Positions 44,423 to 53,975 are shown, counted from the stretch's first letter. The stretch: 64,000 nt of DNA from Flavobacterium cupreum (GCF_003996965.1 NZ_QWDM01000001.1:124001-188000); one strand, 5' to 3'. Translations and numbers: made by a program. Notes: a model not told the origin generated them from the sequence alone.

Positions 44423-45535
44423 CTACCCTTTTATTTTTTTTACTTTTTTCCCTTTTGATTTTTTTCCTTTCTTCCACCAGATGATAAATCCGGTTATGGG
44501 AAGAGAAGCACCAATCAGGCTCACCAGACTCCACAGTATTTTACCCGCCAGTCCGAAGAAAGTGCCCGTATGCAAATCGTGATTGCTGGCTTCGTATACA
44601 TCTGCGGCATTGTTGTCCCGGTACAATTTGGTTCGTAGTAACTGTCCCGTTTTTCCATCAAAGAAAATGATATTCTGATTTCTGGCACTTGCCCATTGAT
44701 TCGGATAAATCATTCGTACTCTCAGTTCCCCTGTCTTTCGAACCGAAAAACTAATGGAAGAAGCCCCCGGGTATTGGGCGTTCAACGTTTCGTAAATTTT
44801 GTTGTACCGAACCGCAATGGTCGTCGAATCTATTTTTACCGGAGGCACGGCTGCTGTTCCTTTGCTTAAAGTGGTTCGCGTCACTACATTGACTGCTTTT
44901 TTGGCCGTATCGAATTTAAAATAGAGTCCGGAAAATGCAATGAGCAGCAACACTATTGAAGCATAAAACCCCAACACCTGATGCAGGTCGTAATTGACCC
45001 TTTTCAAAGAACCGCTCCATTTTACCTGAAGCGACTGTTTTACCAGACGCCTTTGCTTCGGGAACCATAAAATAAGTCCCGTGATCAGCATGATCAAAAA
45101 AATCACCACCGACCAGCCCTGAATGAACTCTCCGACATCTCCCAATAAAAGGGTACGGTGTATTTCCAGAACCGTATTGAGCCAGTCTGCGCCTTTTTGA
45201 TTGACAAGGCTTCCGTCGTACGGATTAAAGTAGTAGGTCTTTTTCTTTTTGGTGGAGAGCTGAACCGTTGCGTTTGGTTCTTCGTTCGTTATTTTTATCG
45301 CCGTGATTTTCTGTTTCGGGTCAAGCTGTTTGTAATTCCCGATGATGGTCGTAAGACCGATAAAGGGTTTCTCCTGAACGGGAACATGGAGGTATTCCTG
45401 CTGCGCCACCTCGCGGATTTCTTCTTCGAAAACATACAGGAAACCTGTAATGCTGATGATGAAAACAATAAGGCCCGATGCTAAACCGAGCCATAAATGT
45501 ATTTGTCGAACTGCTTTTTTAAATCCTTTTGTCAT
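44423..45535 (-). CDS. PepSY-associated transmembrane protein (iron-uptake reductase type)
   Basis: 370 residues with four membrane segments (HLWLGLASGLIVFIISITGF, VVIFLIMLITGLILWF, GFYASIVLLLIAFSGLYF, and one near the C-terminus) and a lysine-rich tail. PepSY_TM proteins next to siderophore receptors are thought to reduce ferric siderophores in the periplasm. It lies 58 bp downstream of the receptor gene on the same strand. Confidence 0.9.
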   Translation of the reverse strand: MTKGFKKAVRQIHLWLGLASGLIVFIISITGFLYVFEEEIREVAQQEYLHVPVQEKPFIGLTTIIGNYKQLDPKQKITAIKITNEEPNATVQLSTKKKKTYYFNPYDGSLVNQKGADWLNTVLEIHRTLLLGDVGEFIQGWSVVIFLIMLITGLILWFPKQRRLVKQSLQVKWSGSLKRVNYDLHQVLGFYASIVLLLIAFSGLYFKFDTAKKAVNVVTRTTLSKGTAAVPPVKIDSTTIAVRYNKIYETLNAQYPGASSISFSVRKTGELRVRMIYPNQWASARNQNIIFFDGKTGQLLRTKLYRDNNAADVYEASNHDLHTGTFFGLAGKILWSLVSLIGASLPITGFIIWWKKGKKSKGKKVKKIKG

Positions 45536-45593
45536 ACAGTATAGTAAAGTCCAAATATAGAAAATACGCTTTTAAAAATAGCCAGACGGATAC

Positions 45594-47981
45594 CTAGAAT
45601 TTAAAGGTAATATTGCCCGTAACCCTTGTCGGATTTTGTGCGGCCAAACGATACGACCAGTATTTTTCGTTGGTCAGGTTATCTACTTTTAATCCCAGTC
45701 TGTACTTGGGCCTGTCATAGAATACCGAAGCATCCAGAACTGTATACGAAGGAATGCTAAACTGAAAGTTTGTGGTGTTGGTCTGGTAATATTCACTTCC
45801 GTAAATCCCTCCGAAACCTACTCCCAGCCCCGAAAAAGATCCTTCAGCCAGACGGTAACTGGCCCACAGGTTGGCGGTTCTTGGCGAGCCTGCTGTTGTA
45901 GGGCGCAATCCGTTGATGGTGGCATTTGCTTTGGTATACCTGCTGTCATTATAGGTATAACCGGCTACGATATTCAGGCCGCGAATCGGGTTGGCAATCA
46001 ATTCGGCTTCAAATCCTTTGCTAAGCTGTGTACCGTCCTGAAGCAGAAAGTTAGGGTTATCCGGATCATCACGGGTGATATTGGTTACCTGAATGTCATA
46101 ATAACTTAAAGTGGCGCTGATTTTATTAAAGTCAAATTTAACCCCTCCTTCTAACTGGTTGGCCTGGTTAGGCTTGAACGTATTTCCGTTAAAATCGGAT
46201 CCGCCCACATTGTTGAAGCCGTTCATATAATTGGCAAATACAGATACTTTTTCTTTTACAATCTGATATACGGCACCCACTCTTGGCGAAAACGCGGTCT
46301 GATTGTAAGTTCCTACCAATGAATCGCGGCTTGGGTAATAAACCCCTTTGTTGATATAACGGTCTGCCCGTACCCCGCCCATTACAATTAATTTGTCTGT
46401 AATATTAAGTACGTCTGATACATAGGCGCTATAGGTTCGCTCGTTATTAGAGACATAATTACTGAATTTAACCGTCGTTGCTAAAAATAAGGGGTCTATT
46501 TTAACGGCAGTGAAATTATTGTAGTCATCCCCCGGCTTTTTATAGTTGAGTGCTTTCATGTTGACGGTCGCATCATTACGGGTGGCGCGAAGGCTGTAGA
46601 AATCGAAACCGGCCACGACCCTGTTACGCAATTTTCCTATTTTGAAATCACCATTGAAATTTTGCTGAATATCGGTTCCGTAATACGGATTATCCTGTTT
46701 CGTAACCGCCTGTCTCAGGGTTGTATTGCTCAAAGCGGTTAACGAGACCGTATAGCCCTCTGCTGAAGAGCGGGTACGCGACACAATAGTCTGCGACGTC
46801 CATTCGTCTGATATTTTATACTTTAACTGCGCAAATATATTGTATTGCTGTCCGGTATAATTTACGGTATTGTTGGCGAAAGAAAGTTTATACGGAATGC
46901 CCATTTCGGTGATGCTTCTGGCTGTAGCGTCTTTTCCGGTGTAGGGTGCCAGTCGTGTTGGTGAAGTTCCCTTTGATGTACTGAACTCGGCATCAATAAG
47001 CAAAGTCAGCCTTTCGTTTACGGCATAAGAGAAACTTGGCGCTATGAAAAAGCTTTTGTTAAATCCGGCATCCTGAAAACTACGCTCACTGTGCAAAGCG
47101 GTATTGATTCTGAAAAGCGCTGTTTTATCGTCATTCAGAGGCGTATTGATATCAGCCGTAAAACGGTTCAGGTCCCAATCTGCAGCGGAATACGAAACTT
47201 CCCCTTTGAAGAAATCGAAAGGCTTTTTGGTTACCCTGTTGAACAAACCTCCAAAAGAAGAAATCGTACTCCCGAACAATGTCGCCGATGGTCCTTTAAT
47301 CACTTCAATGCGTTCTAAATTGGCCGGATCAATAGAATTGTAGGTAAAACTGCCCACCCCGTTGCGTACGAGCTGCGGCGTCGCAAAACCTCTTGAGATA
47401 TTAGTGGTTCGTCCCTGGTTTCGAACTTCGGCAATACCGGCTCCCGGAACGTTTTTAAAGGCACTGTTGTAATCGGTTACCACCTGCTCTTTCATCAGCT
47501 CCTTACTTACGATCGTGTAGACCTGAGGGTTTTCCATATTCTTAAGTTTCATTTTAGAAACTTCTTCGCTTTCTTTTCGGGCAAATCGGTTTCCTCCCGA
47601 ACTGATAATCACTTCCTCTAATTTCTGTGAGGTGTAGATCAGTTCAAAATCCAATTGGACGGCCGTATTATTCTGATCGATTACGACGGAAGCCGGTGAT
47701 GAATCATAACCGTTCATTGTAACTTCGACTACATACGTTCCGAAAGGGATATTTTTGAGTTCATAACTGCCATCGGTATCAGTAATAGCTGTCTTATTTA
47801 ATTCGGCAATTTTTACTTTTGCACCTTGTACAGAATTTCCGTCTTTTACCAGAACCTTGCCTGATATTGTACCGCTGCTGGATTGCGAAAAAGCTGTTGC
47901 CGGGCATAAAAAAAGCAAAATAAGCAGCCCTGCTATTTTAGCTAAAACATTATTTACAAGCGGATTAGTATTTATTTTCAT
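45594..47981 (-). CDS. TonB-dependent siderophore receptor
   Basis: 795 residues with a signal peptide (LLILLFLCPATAFSQ), a carboxypeptidase-regulatory-like domain (GKVLVKDGNSVQGAKVKI), a plug (FKNVPGAGIAEVRNQGRTTN, RIEVIKGPSATLFGS) and a barrel ending NPTRVTGNITFKF. The architecture matches FhuA/FepA-type siderophore receptors. It is the first gene of an iron-uptake pair with a well-formed promoter at 48018-48048. Confidence 0.93.
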   Translation of the reverse strand: MKINTNPLVNNVLAKIAGLLILLFLCPATAFSQSSSGTISGKVLVKDGNSVQGAKVKIAELNKTAITDTDGSYELKNIPFGTYVVEVTMNGYDSSPASVVIDQNNTAVQLDFELIYTSQKLEEVIISSGGNRFARKESEEVSKMKLKNMENPQVYTIVSKELMKEQVVTDYNSAFKNVPGAGIAEVRNQGRTTNISRGFATPQLVRNGVGSFTYNSIDPANLERIEVIKGPSATLFGSTISSFGGLFNRVTKKPFDFFKGEVSYSAADWDLNRFTADINTPLNDDKTALFRINTALHSERSFQDAGFNKSFFIAPSFSYAVNERLTLLIDAEFSTSKGTSPTRLAPYTGKDATARSITEMGIPYKLSFANNTVNYTGQQYNIFAQLKYKISDEWTSQTIVSRTRSSAEGYTVSLTALSNTTLRQAVTKQDNPYYGTDIQQNFNGDFKIGKLRNRVVAGFDFYSLRATRNDATVNMKALNYKKPGDDYNNFTAVKIDPLFLATTVKFSNYVSNNERTYSAYVSDVLNITDKLIVMGGVRADRYINKGVYYPSRDSLVGTYNQTAFSPRVGAVYQIVKEKVSVFANYMNGFNNVGGSDFNGNTFKPNQANQLEGGVKFDFNKISATLSYYDIQVTNITRDDPDNPNFLLQDGTQLSKGFEAELIANPIRGLNIVAGYTYNDSRYTKANATINGLRPTTAGSPRTANLWASYRLAEGSFSGLGVGFGGIYGSEYYQTNTTNFQFSIPSYTVLDASVFYDRPKYRLGLKVDNLTNEKYWSYRLAAQNPTRVTGNITFKF

Positions 47982-48017
47982 GTGAATTAAAATGGTTATT
48001 TTTATTTAGAATGATTA

Positions 48018-48048
48018 CAAATATAGAATAATGGTCCATTTCTGCAAA
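48018..48048 (-). promoter_or_regulatory. Bacteroidota promoter of the siderophore receptor
   Basis: On the minus strand, TTTG (48048-48045), a 19-bp spacer, then TATATTTG (48025-48018). This is the best consensus match in the window. The leader to the ATG would be about 30 nt. No convincing Fur box was found. Confidence 0.65.
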
Positions 48049-48180
48049 TAAAGACCGCCAAATCTTAGCGGTAAATTTTATAACATTTCCCGATAATACT
48101 ATAACCGGTCTCAGGCACTAAAATCTAAATTTAGGGTTGAGTCAGAAGGATCGATTACCAGGAATTCTTTTTTTACTGAA

Positions 48181-48215
48181 CCTCTTTTTTCATCCTTAGG
48201 AATCAAAAAAAGAGG
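48181..48215. other. AT-rich hairpin in the divergent leader
   Basis: Stem CCTCTTTTTT/AAAAAAGAGG (48181-48190 with 48206-48215) about 45 nt upstream of the biosynthetic operon start. There is no T-tract after it in either direction, so it may be a leader structure rather than a terminator. Confidence 0.4.
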
Positions 48216-48259
48216 CGCAGTCTGTCTTAACGTAATGGATTTATATCTAACTTGCTTGT

Positions 48260-49384
48260 ATGGAAATAAACACGGAGGTACTTATTATTGGAGGTGGACT
48301 GGCAGGTTTGGCCAGTGCTATTCATTTGTCCGGTCAGGGACTTCAGGTGACCCTTATCGAAAAATCAGGCTATCCGAGACATAAGGTTTGCGGCGAATAT
48401 ATTTCCAATGAAATCCTCCCGTACCTGCAATGGCTTGGTGCGGATGTTTCGGATTTGCAGCCTACCTGTATTTCTAAGTTTGAATTTACCACACAGGACG
48501 GAAAAAAAGCGACAGCCACACTTCCGCTTGGCGGTTTTGGGGTGAGCCGTTATGCGCTGGATCATTTTCTGTACGAAAAAGCAAAAGCCAACGGCTGCAA
48601 AATAATGGAAGAAACCGTTACCGATATTGCTTTCCAGGACGATGTCTTCCAGGTGAGTACGTCATCTCAGGTTTTTTCGGCTGCAATTGTTTTGGGGGCA
48701 TATGGCAAACGTTCGAATATGGATCAGGTGTTGTCAAGGGATTTTATTCATAAAAAATCGTCGTGGCTGGCGGTTAAAGGCCATTATTCAGGGGATTTCC
48801 CGGATGATCTTGTGGCTTTGCACAACTTTAGCGGAGGGTATTGCGGCGTTTCCAAAGTAGAAAACAATACTATTAATATTTGCTACTTGGCCGATTATGC
48901 CACTTTCAAAAAATATAAAAACATAGAAGACTATCAGCGAAATGTCCTGTATAAAAACCGGCAGCTTAAAGCCGTTTTTGAAAACAGCCGCCTGCTTTTT
49001 GAGAAACCCATCACGATCAGTCAGATATCATTCGACAGCAAACAGCCGGTGGAAAACCATATCCTTATGATTGGCGATACGGCAGGTCTTATACATCCGT
49101 TATGCGGCAACGGCATGGCCATGGCTTTACGCAGTGCCCAAATAGCGGCAGAACTCGTACTGGAATTTCATGCCGGAACGCTTTCACGCGACGGTCTGGA
49201 AAAAACCTATACCCAAAAATGGAAAATGAATTTTGGCAGACGCTTGTCGATGGGACGCGTTCTGGCACGCATTTTACGTCATAAAAAAACAGCCAGTGTC
49301 CTTGTTTCGGTCGTAGCCTCCTTTCCGGCACTGCTTCCGTGCATTATTAAACAAACACATGGTAAACCAATAGTAATCAATTAA
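48260..49384 (+). CDS. FAD-dependent oxidoreductase of the biosynthetic operon
   Basis: 374 residues. The FAD-binding N-terminus is LIIGGGLAGLASAIHLSGQG, with PRHKVCGEYIS as in geranylgeranyl-reductase/halogenase-like flavoproteins, and the second FAD motif LMIGDTAGLIHPLCGNGMA. It could hydroxylate an aromatic ring or reduce double bonds. As first gene of the type III PKS operon, a SrsC-like ring hydroxylase role is plausible but unproven. Its stop directly abuts the next ATG. Confidence 0.88.
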   Translation: MEINTEVLIIGGGLAGLASAIHLSGQGLQVTLIEKSGYPRHKVCGEYISNEILPYLQWLGADVSDLQPTCISKFEFTTQDGKKATATLPLGGFGVSRYALDHFLYEKAKANGCKIMEETVTDIAFQDDVFQVSTSSQVFSAAIVLGAYGKRSNMDQVLSRDFIHKKSSWLAVKGHYSGDFPDDLVALHNFSGGYCGVSKVENNTINICYLADYATFKKYKNIEDYQRNVLYKNRQLKAVFENSRLLFEKPITISQISFDSKQPVENHILMIGDTAGLIHPLCGNGMAMALRSAQIAAELVLEFHAGTLSRDGLEKTYTQKWKMNFGRRLSMGRVLARILRHKKTASVLVSVVASFPALLPCIIKQTHGKPIVIN

Positions 49385-50098
49385 ATGGCCATAAACACCA
49401 CCTACAGAACACAGGAAACCGAGATCATGGATGATTTCACGCTTACGGGTGAAGAATTACGCGCTGCACTCGATCAGATTGCCCGGATCAACCGTTTATT
49501 GGGCGGCAACAAACTGACCCTGAACGGTACGAAGGAATTACTGAAAAAAAAGAATAGTGACGAACCCATCGTAATTGCCGATGTGGGCTGTGGCAATGGC
49601 GATATGCTGCGCATGCTGGCACAATACGGCGCTGCCCATCAGCTGAATTTTAAGCTTATTGGTATCGATGCCAATGCTTTTACGATTCAGTACGCCCAGT
49701 CGCTGTCCGCAGGTTTTTCGAATATTGAATATGTTTGTATTGATATTTTCAGCGAGGAATTTAAGTCCCTATCGTACGATATTGTTTTGTGTACGCTGAC
49801 GCTGCACCACTTTACCAATGAGCAGATCACCCATATCATGCGTATCTTCAATACCAATGCAGCGTTGGGCATTGTGGTCAACGACCTGCACCGCAGTAAA
49901 CTGGCTTACCGGCTTTTTGAACTGATTGGCTTTGTGTTCAGGCTGAACAGCATGTCGCGCGAAGATGGCCAGGTATCTATACTGAGAGGTTTTAAGAAAA
50001 ACGAACTGATAGAATTCTCTAAAAAATTAAATTTAAAAAACTATACCATAGACTGGAAGTGGGCTTTTCGCTACCAATGGATAATTGCTAAAAAATGA
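49385..50098 (+). CDS. SAM-dependent methyltransferase of the biosynthetic operon
   Basis: 237-residue class I methyltransferase. Motif I is IADVGCGNGDMLRML, with an acidic end of strand 2 in LIGIDANAF and LCTLTLHHFTNEQ later. It is likely to methylate an oxygen or carbon of the polyketide-derived ring. Its stop overlaps the next start as ATGA (50095-50098), implying coupled translation with the PKS. Confidence 0.9.
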   Translation: MAINTTYRTQETEIMDDFTLTGEELRAALDQIARINRLLGGNKLTLNGTKELLKKKNSDEPIVIADVGCGNGDMLRMLAQYGAAHQLNFKLIGIDANAFTIQYAQSLSAGFSNIEYVCIDIFSEEFKSLSYDIVLCTLTLHHFTNEQITHIMRIFNTNAALGIVVNDLHRSKLAYRLFELIGFVFRLNSMSREDGQVSILRGFKKNELIEFSKKLNLKNYTIDWKWAFRYQWIIAKK

Positions 50099-51147
50099 GT
50101 GTAAAAATAACAACAGTGGCCAAACAGCTGCCCCAATATTCCCGTACCACAGCAGAAATCCTTCCTTTTCTGGATGCCTGGCTGTTCGGACATGAGGAAC
50201 GTTTTATCAAAAAAGTAAAAAAAATATTTGAAGGGGCGGCGGTGGATAAACGCTATTCGATCATGGAGCCCACCGAGGTATTTACGGCAACTTCGTTTGA
50301 AGAGAAAAATGATATTTACAGCCGTGAAATGATCCTGCTGGGCGAAAAGGTGCTCGAAAAAGCCCTTACCAAAGCCAATTGGGATCCGAAAACACTGGAC
50401 TATATTATTACGGTAAGCTGTACCGGCATCATGATTCCTTCGCTGGATGCCTACCTCATCAACAAAATGAACCTCCGACAGGATATTGTACGACTGCCCG
50501 TTACCGAAATGGGCTGTGCCGCAGGAATCTCGGGTATTATCTATGCCAAAAACTTTCTCAAGGCCAACCCCGGAAAACGTGCTGCCGTGATAGCGGTAGA
50601 ATCACCGACTGCTACTTTTCAGCTGAATGATTTTTCGATGCCCAATATTGTAAGTGCCGCTATTTTTGGTGATGGTGCCGCCTGCTGCCTGCTGTCTTCC
50701 TATGATGAAGATGAAGGCCCTGAAATTATTGATGAAGAAATGTATCATTTTTATGAAGCCGAACATATGATGGGTTTTAAAGTGACCAACAGCGGTCTGC
50801 AGATGGTGCTCGATATTGAAGTCCCGGATACGATTGCTGCCCATTTTGGCGACATTATTCATCCGTTCCTGCAGAAAAACCAATTGGAGATTAAGGATCT
50901 GGATCATATGATTTTTCATCCCGGCGGCAAAAAAATTGTCACCACCGTGGAAGCGCTTTTCGCCGGACTGGGCAAAAATATTGACGATACGAAAGCAGTA
51001 CTGAAAGAATACGGCAATATGTCGAGCGCCACGGTGCTGTATGTTTTAGAACGCATTATGGAGAATAAGCCACAAGCCGGGGAAAAAGGACTGATGCTGA
51101 GTTTTGGGCCCGGATTTTCGGCACAACGTGTTTTATTGCAATGGTAA
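50095..51147 (+). CDS. Type III polyketide synthase (chalcone/alkylresorcinol synthase family)
   Basis: 350 residues with a full catalytic triad: Cys in TEMGCAAGISG, His in IFHPGGKKIV and Asn in EYGNMSSATV. SCTGIMIPSLDAYLINKM and the end LSFGPGFSAQ are family marks. The enzyme extends an acyl starter with malonyl-CoA and cyclises it, commonly to resorcinols or pyrones. Coexistence with a dedicated ACP, ketosynthase and dehydratase suggests that a fatty acyl chain made in the same operon is the starter. Confidence 0.95.
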   Translation: MSVKITTVAKQLPQYSRTTAEILPFLDAWLFGHEERFIKKVKKIFEGAAVDKRYSIMEPTEVFTATSFEEKNDIYSREMILLGEKVLEKALTKANWDPKTLDYIITVSCTGIMIPSLDAYLINKMNLRQDIVRLPVTEMGCAAGISGIIYAKNFLKANPGKRAAVIAVESPTATFQLNDFSMPNIVSAAIFGDGAACCLLSSYDEDEGPEIIDEEMYHFYEAEHMMGFKVTNSGLQMVLDIEVPDTIAAHFGDIIHPFLQKNQLEIKDLDHMIFHPGGKKIVTTVEALFAGLGKNIDDTKAVLKEYGNMSSATVLYVLERIMENKPQAGEKGLMLSFGPGFSAQRVLLQW

Positions 51148-51166
51148 TTACTTTTTAAAAACAAAC

Positions 51167-51604
51167 ATGGAACTACAAAATATTATCGCGCAACTGCCTT
51201 ACAGTAAACCCTTTTTATTTGTGGATGAACTGCTTCAGGCAGATGAAAACAGCATTACGGGAACCTATACGTACCATGAAGACCTTGATTTCTATAAAGG
51301 GCATTTTAAAGATAATCCCGTAACGCCGGGTGTCATCCTGACGGAAACGATGGCCCAGATCGGGATGGTTTGCCTGGGTATTTACTTACTGGGAAATGAA
51401 TTGAAAAAAGATACCGTGGTGGCCTTTACCTCTGCCGATATGCAGTTTCTGAAACCCGTATATCCCAATGAAAAAGTAACGGTCACTTCAACAAAAATAT
51501 TTTTCAGATTTGGCAAGCTCAAATGTGAAGCGATTATGAAAAACGAAGCCGGACAGGAAGTCTGCAAAGGCATCATTGCCGGCATGATTACGACAAAATT
51601 ATGA
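51167..51604 (+). CDS. FabZ-like 3-hydroxyacyl-ACP dehydratase
   Basis: 145 residues from the ATG at 51167; the frame is open to 51104, but that part overlaps the PKS. The FabZ motif is intact: GHFKDNPVTPGVILTETMAQ, with catalytic His and Glu. It dehydrates 3-hydroxyacyl-ACP in chain extension. Its stop overlaps the ketosynthase start (ATGA, 51601-51604). Confidence 0.92.
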   Translation: MELQNIIAQLPYSKPFLFVDELLQADENSITGTYTYHEDLDFYKGHFKDNPVTPGVILTETMAQIGMVCLGIYLLGNELKKDTVVAFTSADMQFLKPVYPNEKVTVTSTKIFFRFGKLKCEAIMKNEAGQEVCKGIIAGMITTKL

Positions 51605-52875
51605 AAAAACGAGTAGTCATAACGGGCCTTGGCGTGGCAGCCCCCAACGGGGTTGGCATTGCCGCGTTTACACATGCCCTGAAAAACGGAATTTCGGGTA
51701 TCCGTCATGATGCCCAATTACAGGAGCTGCAGTTTTCCTGCCAGATCGCCGCCCAGCCACAGATTTCAGAAGAACTTAAAGCGCGGTATTTTACAGAACT
51801 GGAACTTCGCGGCTTTAACAGCAGCGGTATTTTATATGGTGTGATAGCCGGTATGGAAGCCTGGCAAAATGCGGGATTACCCATAGAAAAAAACGAAGAA
51901 CCCGATTGGGACAGCGGAACTGTTTTTGGCTCAGGCACTTCGGGAATTGATAAATTTCGCGAAAGCATTTATAAAATAGATGATTTGCAGACCCGCAGGC
52001 TGGGCAGTACCGTTGTAGCCCAAACCATGAACAGCGGTGTAAGTGCTTATCTGGGCGGCAAACTCGGACTGGGCAACCAGGTCACGACCAATTCTTCGGC
52101 CTGCTCTACCGGTACCGAAGCGATCCTCATGGCGTACGACCGTATACAATCCGGACAGGCAAAACGGGTACTGGCCGGAAGTACCGGAGACAGCGGCCCT
52201 TATATCTGGGCGGGATTTGATGCTTTGCGTGTCTGCAGTTCCAAATACAATGAAAATCCTGAGGACGGTTCGCGCCCGATGAGTGCTTCGGCGGCGGGAT
52301 TTGTTCCCGGAAGCGGCGCCGGTGCTTTGGTTGTCGAAGAACTCGACAGTGCACTGGAACGCGGTGCCAATATCTATGCCGAAATACTGGGCGGGCATGT
52401 CAACTCCGGCGGACAGCGCGGCAACGGCAGTATGACGGCACCCAACAGCACTGCCGTACAAAGATGTATTACGACTGCCCTGCAAAATGCCGGAATTTCG
52501 GGCAAGGATGTGGATGCGATCAACGGCCATCTTACCGCTACCACAAAGGACAGCCTGGAAATTGAGAACTGGACGAAAGCCCTGGGACGAAACGGTGCTG
52601 ATTTTCCGTACATCAATTCCTTAAAAAGTCTCACAGGGCACTGCCTCAGCGCTGCGGGAAGCATAGAAAGTGTGGCCACAGTATTGCAGCTTCACGAAGA
52701 TTTTATCTTTGGAAATACCAATTGCGATGATCTTCATCCTGAAATTACAGCACTTATCGATGCTTCAAAAATCCCTCTGCAGACCCTGGAAAGGACTTCT
52801 ACTATAATTGCCAAGGCGAGTTTTGGTTTTGGCGATGTGAATGCCTGTATCCTCTTTAAAAAATTTCAAAAATAA
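51601..52875 (+). CDS. Beta-ketoacyl-ACP synthase (KAS II-like)
   Basis: 424 residues. The nucleophile Cys is in TTNSSACSTGTEA, and the two His are in INGHLTATTKDS and SLTGHCLSAAGS. The usual HGT-S-T/P and GHLLGAAG motifs are altered in sequence but keep the His residues. FVPGSGAGALVVEELD and ASFGFGDVNA are standard. It would extend an acyl chain on the ACP encoded next. No dedicated ketoreductase is in the operon, so FabG of primary metabolism may be shared. Confidence 0.93.
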   Translation: MKKRVVITGLGVAAPNGVGIAAFTHALKNGISGIRHDAQLQELQFSCQIAAQPQISEELKARYFTELELRGFNSSGILYGVIAGMEAWQNAGLPIEKNEEPDWDSGTVFGSGTSGIDKFRESIYKIDDLQTRRLGSTVVAQTMNSGVSAYLGGKLGLGNQVTTNSSACSTGTEAILMAYDRIQSGQAKRVLAGSTGDSGPYIWAGFDALRVCSSKYNENPEDGSRPMSASAAGFVPGSGAGALVVEELDSALERGANIYAEILGGHVNSGGQRGNGSMTAPNSTAVQRCITTALQNAGISGKDVDAINGHLTATTKDSLEIENWTKALGRNGADFPYINSLKSLTGHCLSAAGSIESVATVLQLHEDFIFGNTNCDDLHPEITALIDASKIPLQTLERTSTIIAKASFGFGDVNACILFKKFQK

Positions 52876-52879
52876 TACT

Positions 52880-53134
52880 ATGAACAAACAAGAACTTATA
52901 CTAAAGCTAAAAACGATTATCAAACCTTACACGACCAATACGGAAGCTTTTGACAACCTTACGGAAGAAACCGATTTTATCAACGATCTTAGTATCAACT
53001 CGGCCAATCTGGTAGATATTGTCCTCGATATTGAAGAAACTTTTGATGTCGTCATAGACAATACCGATATGGAACGCATGCTGGATGTAAAAACTGCAGT
53101 AGAAATCATTGAAACCAAACTGGCCGCAAAATGA
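52880..53134 (+). CDS. Acyl carrier protein
   Basis: 84 residues from the ATG at 52880, 4 nt past the ketosynthase stop; an earlier start at 52841 overlaps it. The phosphopantetheine site is DLSINSANLVDI, where NSA replaces the usual DSL but the Ser is kept. Acidic helices follow (LDIEETFDVVID). It carries the growing chain for the FabZ and KAS proteins. Its stop overlaps the next start (ATGA, 53131-53134). Confidence 0.92.
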   Translation: MNKQELILKLKTIIKPYTTNTEAFDNLTEETDFINDLSINSANLVDIVLDIEETFDVVIDNTDMERMLDVKTAVEIIETKLAAK

Positions 53135-53634
53135 TCGGCAATGATGTGATTGACATAGTACAATCCCGTCGGGAAAGCAACTGGCAGCGCAAAGGTTTTT
53201 TGGAAAAAATTTTTACCGCTGAGGAACAGCTGTTGATCGCTAATGATGTACATCCTGAAACTATGGTCTGGCTCCTTTGGAGCATGAAAGAAGCGGCATA
53301 TAAGATTTACAACCGACAAACGAAAATCAGGGCCTATATTCCGCAAAAGCTGGTCTGCAGTATGGCGTTCCAAAATAACAGCTATGCCTCCGGAAAAGTG
53401 AGCTGCTGCGGAACGGTTTATTATACCCAAACCTTTATTCATAGGGAGTACCTGCATACCATAGCGGTCAGCGATCCGGCACAGTGGGACACGGTAATTG
53501 AAATTGAGAAAAAGAATATTGCCAAGGATCCCTATGGAATTCCGTTTTTGTCTTCTGACCCCTCTCCTAACCGACAAAATGTTTCGGTTAGCAATCACGG
53601 GCGTTTTGAAAAGGTGGTTGGTTTATCCGCTTAA
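53131..53634 (+). CDS. 4'-phosphopantetheinyl transferase
   Basis: 167 residues. AcpS/Sfp-type motifs are MIGNDVIDI at the start (first metal-binding Asp) and LLWSMKEAAYKIY (Glu and Lys). It activates the ACP encoded immediately upstream by adding phosphopantetheine from coenzyme A. Being last in the operon makes the pathway self-sufficient for carrier-protein priming. Confidence 0.92.
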   Translation: MIGNDVIDIVQSRRESNWQRKGFLEKIFTAEEQLLIANDVHPETMVWLLWSMKEAAYKIYNRQTKIRAYIPQKLVCSMAFQNNSYASGKVSCCGTVYYTQTFIHREYLHTIAVSDPAQWDTVIEIEKKNIAKDPYGIPFLSSDPSPNRQNVSVSNHGRFEKVVGLSA

Positions 53635-53774
53635 ACAGGATATAAACGCATTAGAATTAGTAGAAAAAGCAAACCGTTGCACAACAGGGGTATTTTATAA
53701 CTTTAGTCAGGGATTATATAAGCCTTAACTGTTGGTATTTAAGTAATTTTAGTACAACTTTAAAATGTACTATT

Positions 53775-53975
53775 ATGAAAACGAATAATCAAAATCCAGA
53801 CAATACTAAGAACAACACTGAGAATCGAACTGACAGAAATGACATGAGAAAACATCAGTATAAAGATCATGATACAGTTTTGACAAACGATGAAAATTAT
53901 GATGTGGACACACACAAATTTAAAGGCGAAGCACCTGATTTCGATGATGAACTGAATAATGAGGAGAAAAAATAG
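53775..53975 (+). CDS. Small hydrophilic hypothetical protein
   Basis: 66 residues, extremely rich in Asn, Asp, Lys and Glu (NNQNPDNTKNNTENRTDRND, FDDELNNEEKK) with no hydrophobic core. It is probably intrinsically disordered, like small stress proteins common in Flavobacteria. It overlaps nothing and has an ATG in a clean context. Function unknown. Confidence 0.6.
   Translation: MKTNNQNPDNTKNNTENRTDRNDMRKHQYKDHDTVLTNDENYDVDTHKFKGEAPDFDDELNNEEKK

Noticed and set aside
47982..48060. Fur box before the siderophore receptor
   Set aside because: Only weak ATGAT/AATAAT fragments; no 19-bp palindrome matching the consensus.
51931..52530. 199-codon minus-strand open frame inside the ketosynthase
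   Set aside because: Fully antisense to a well-supported gene with intact motifs; amino acid composition is not protein-like.
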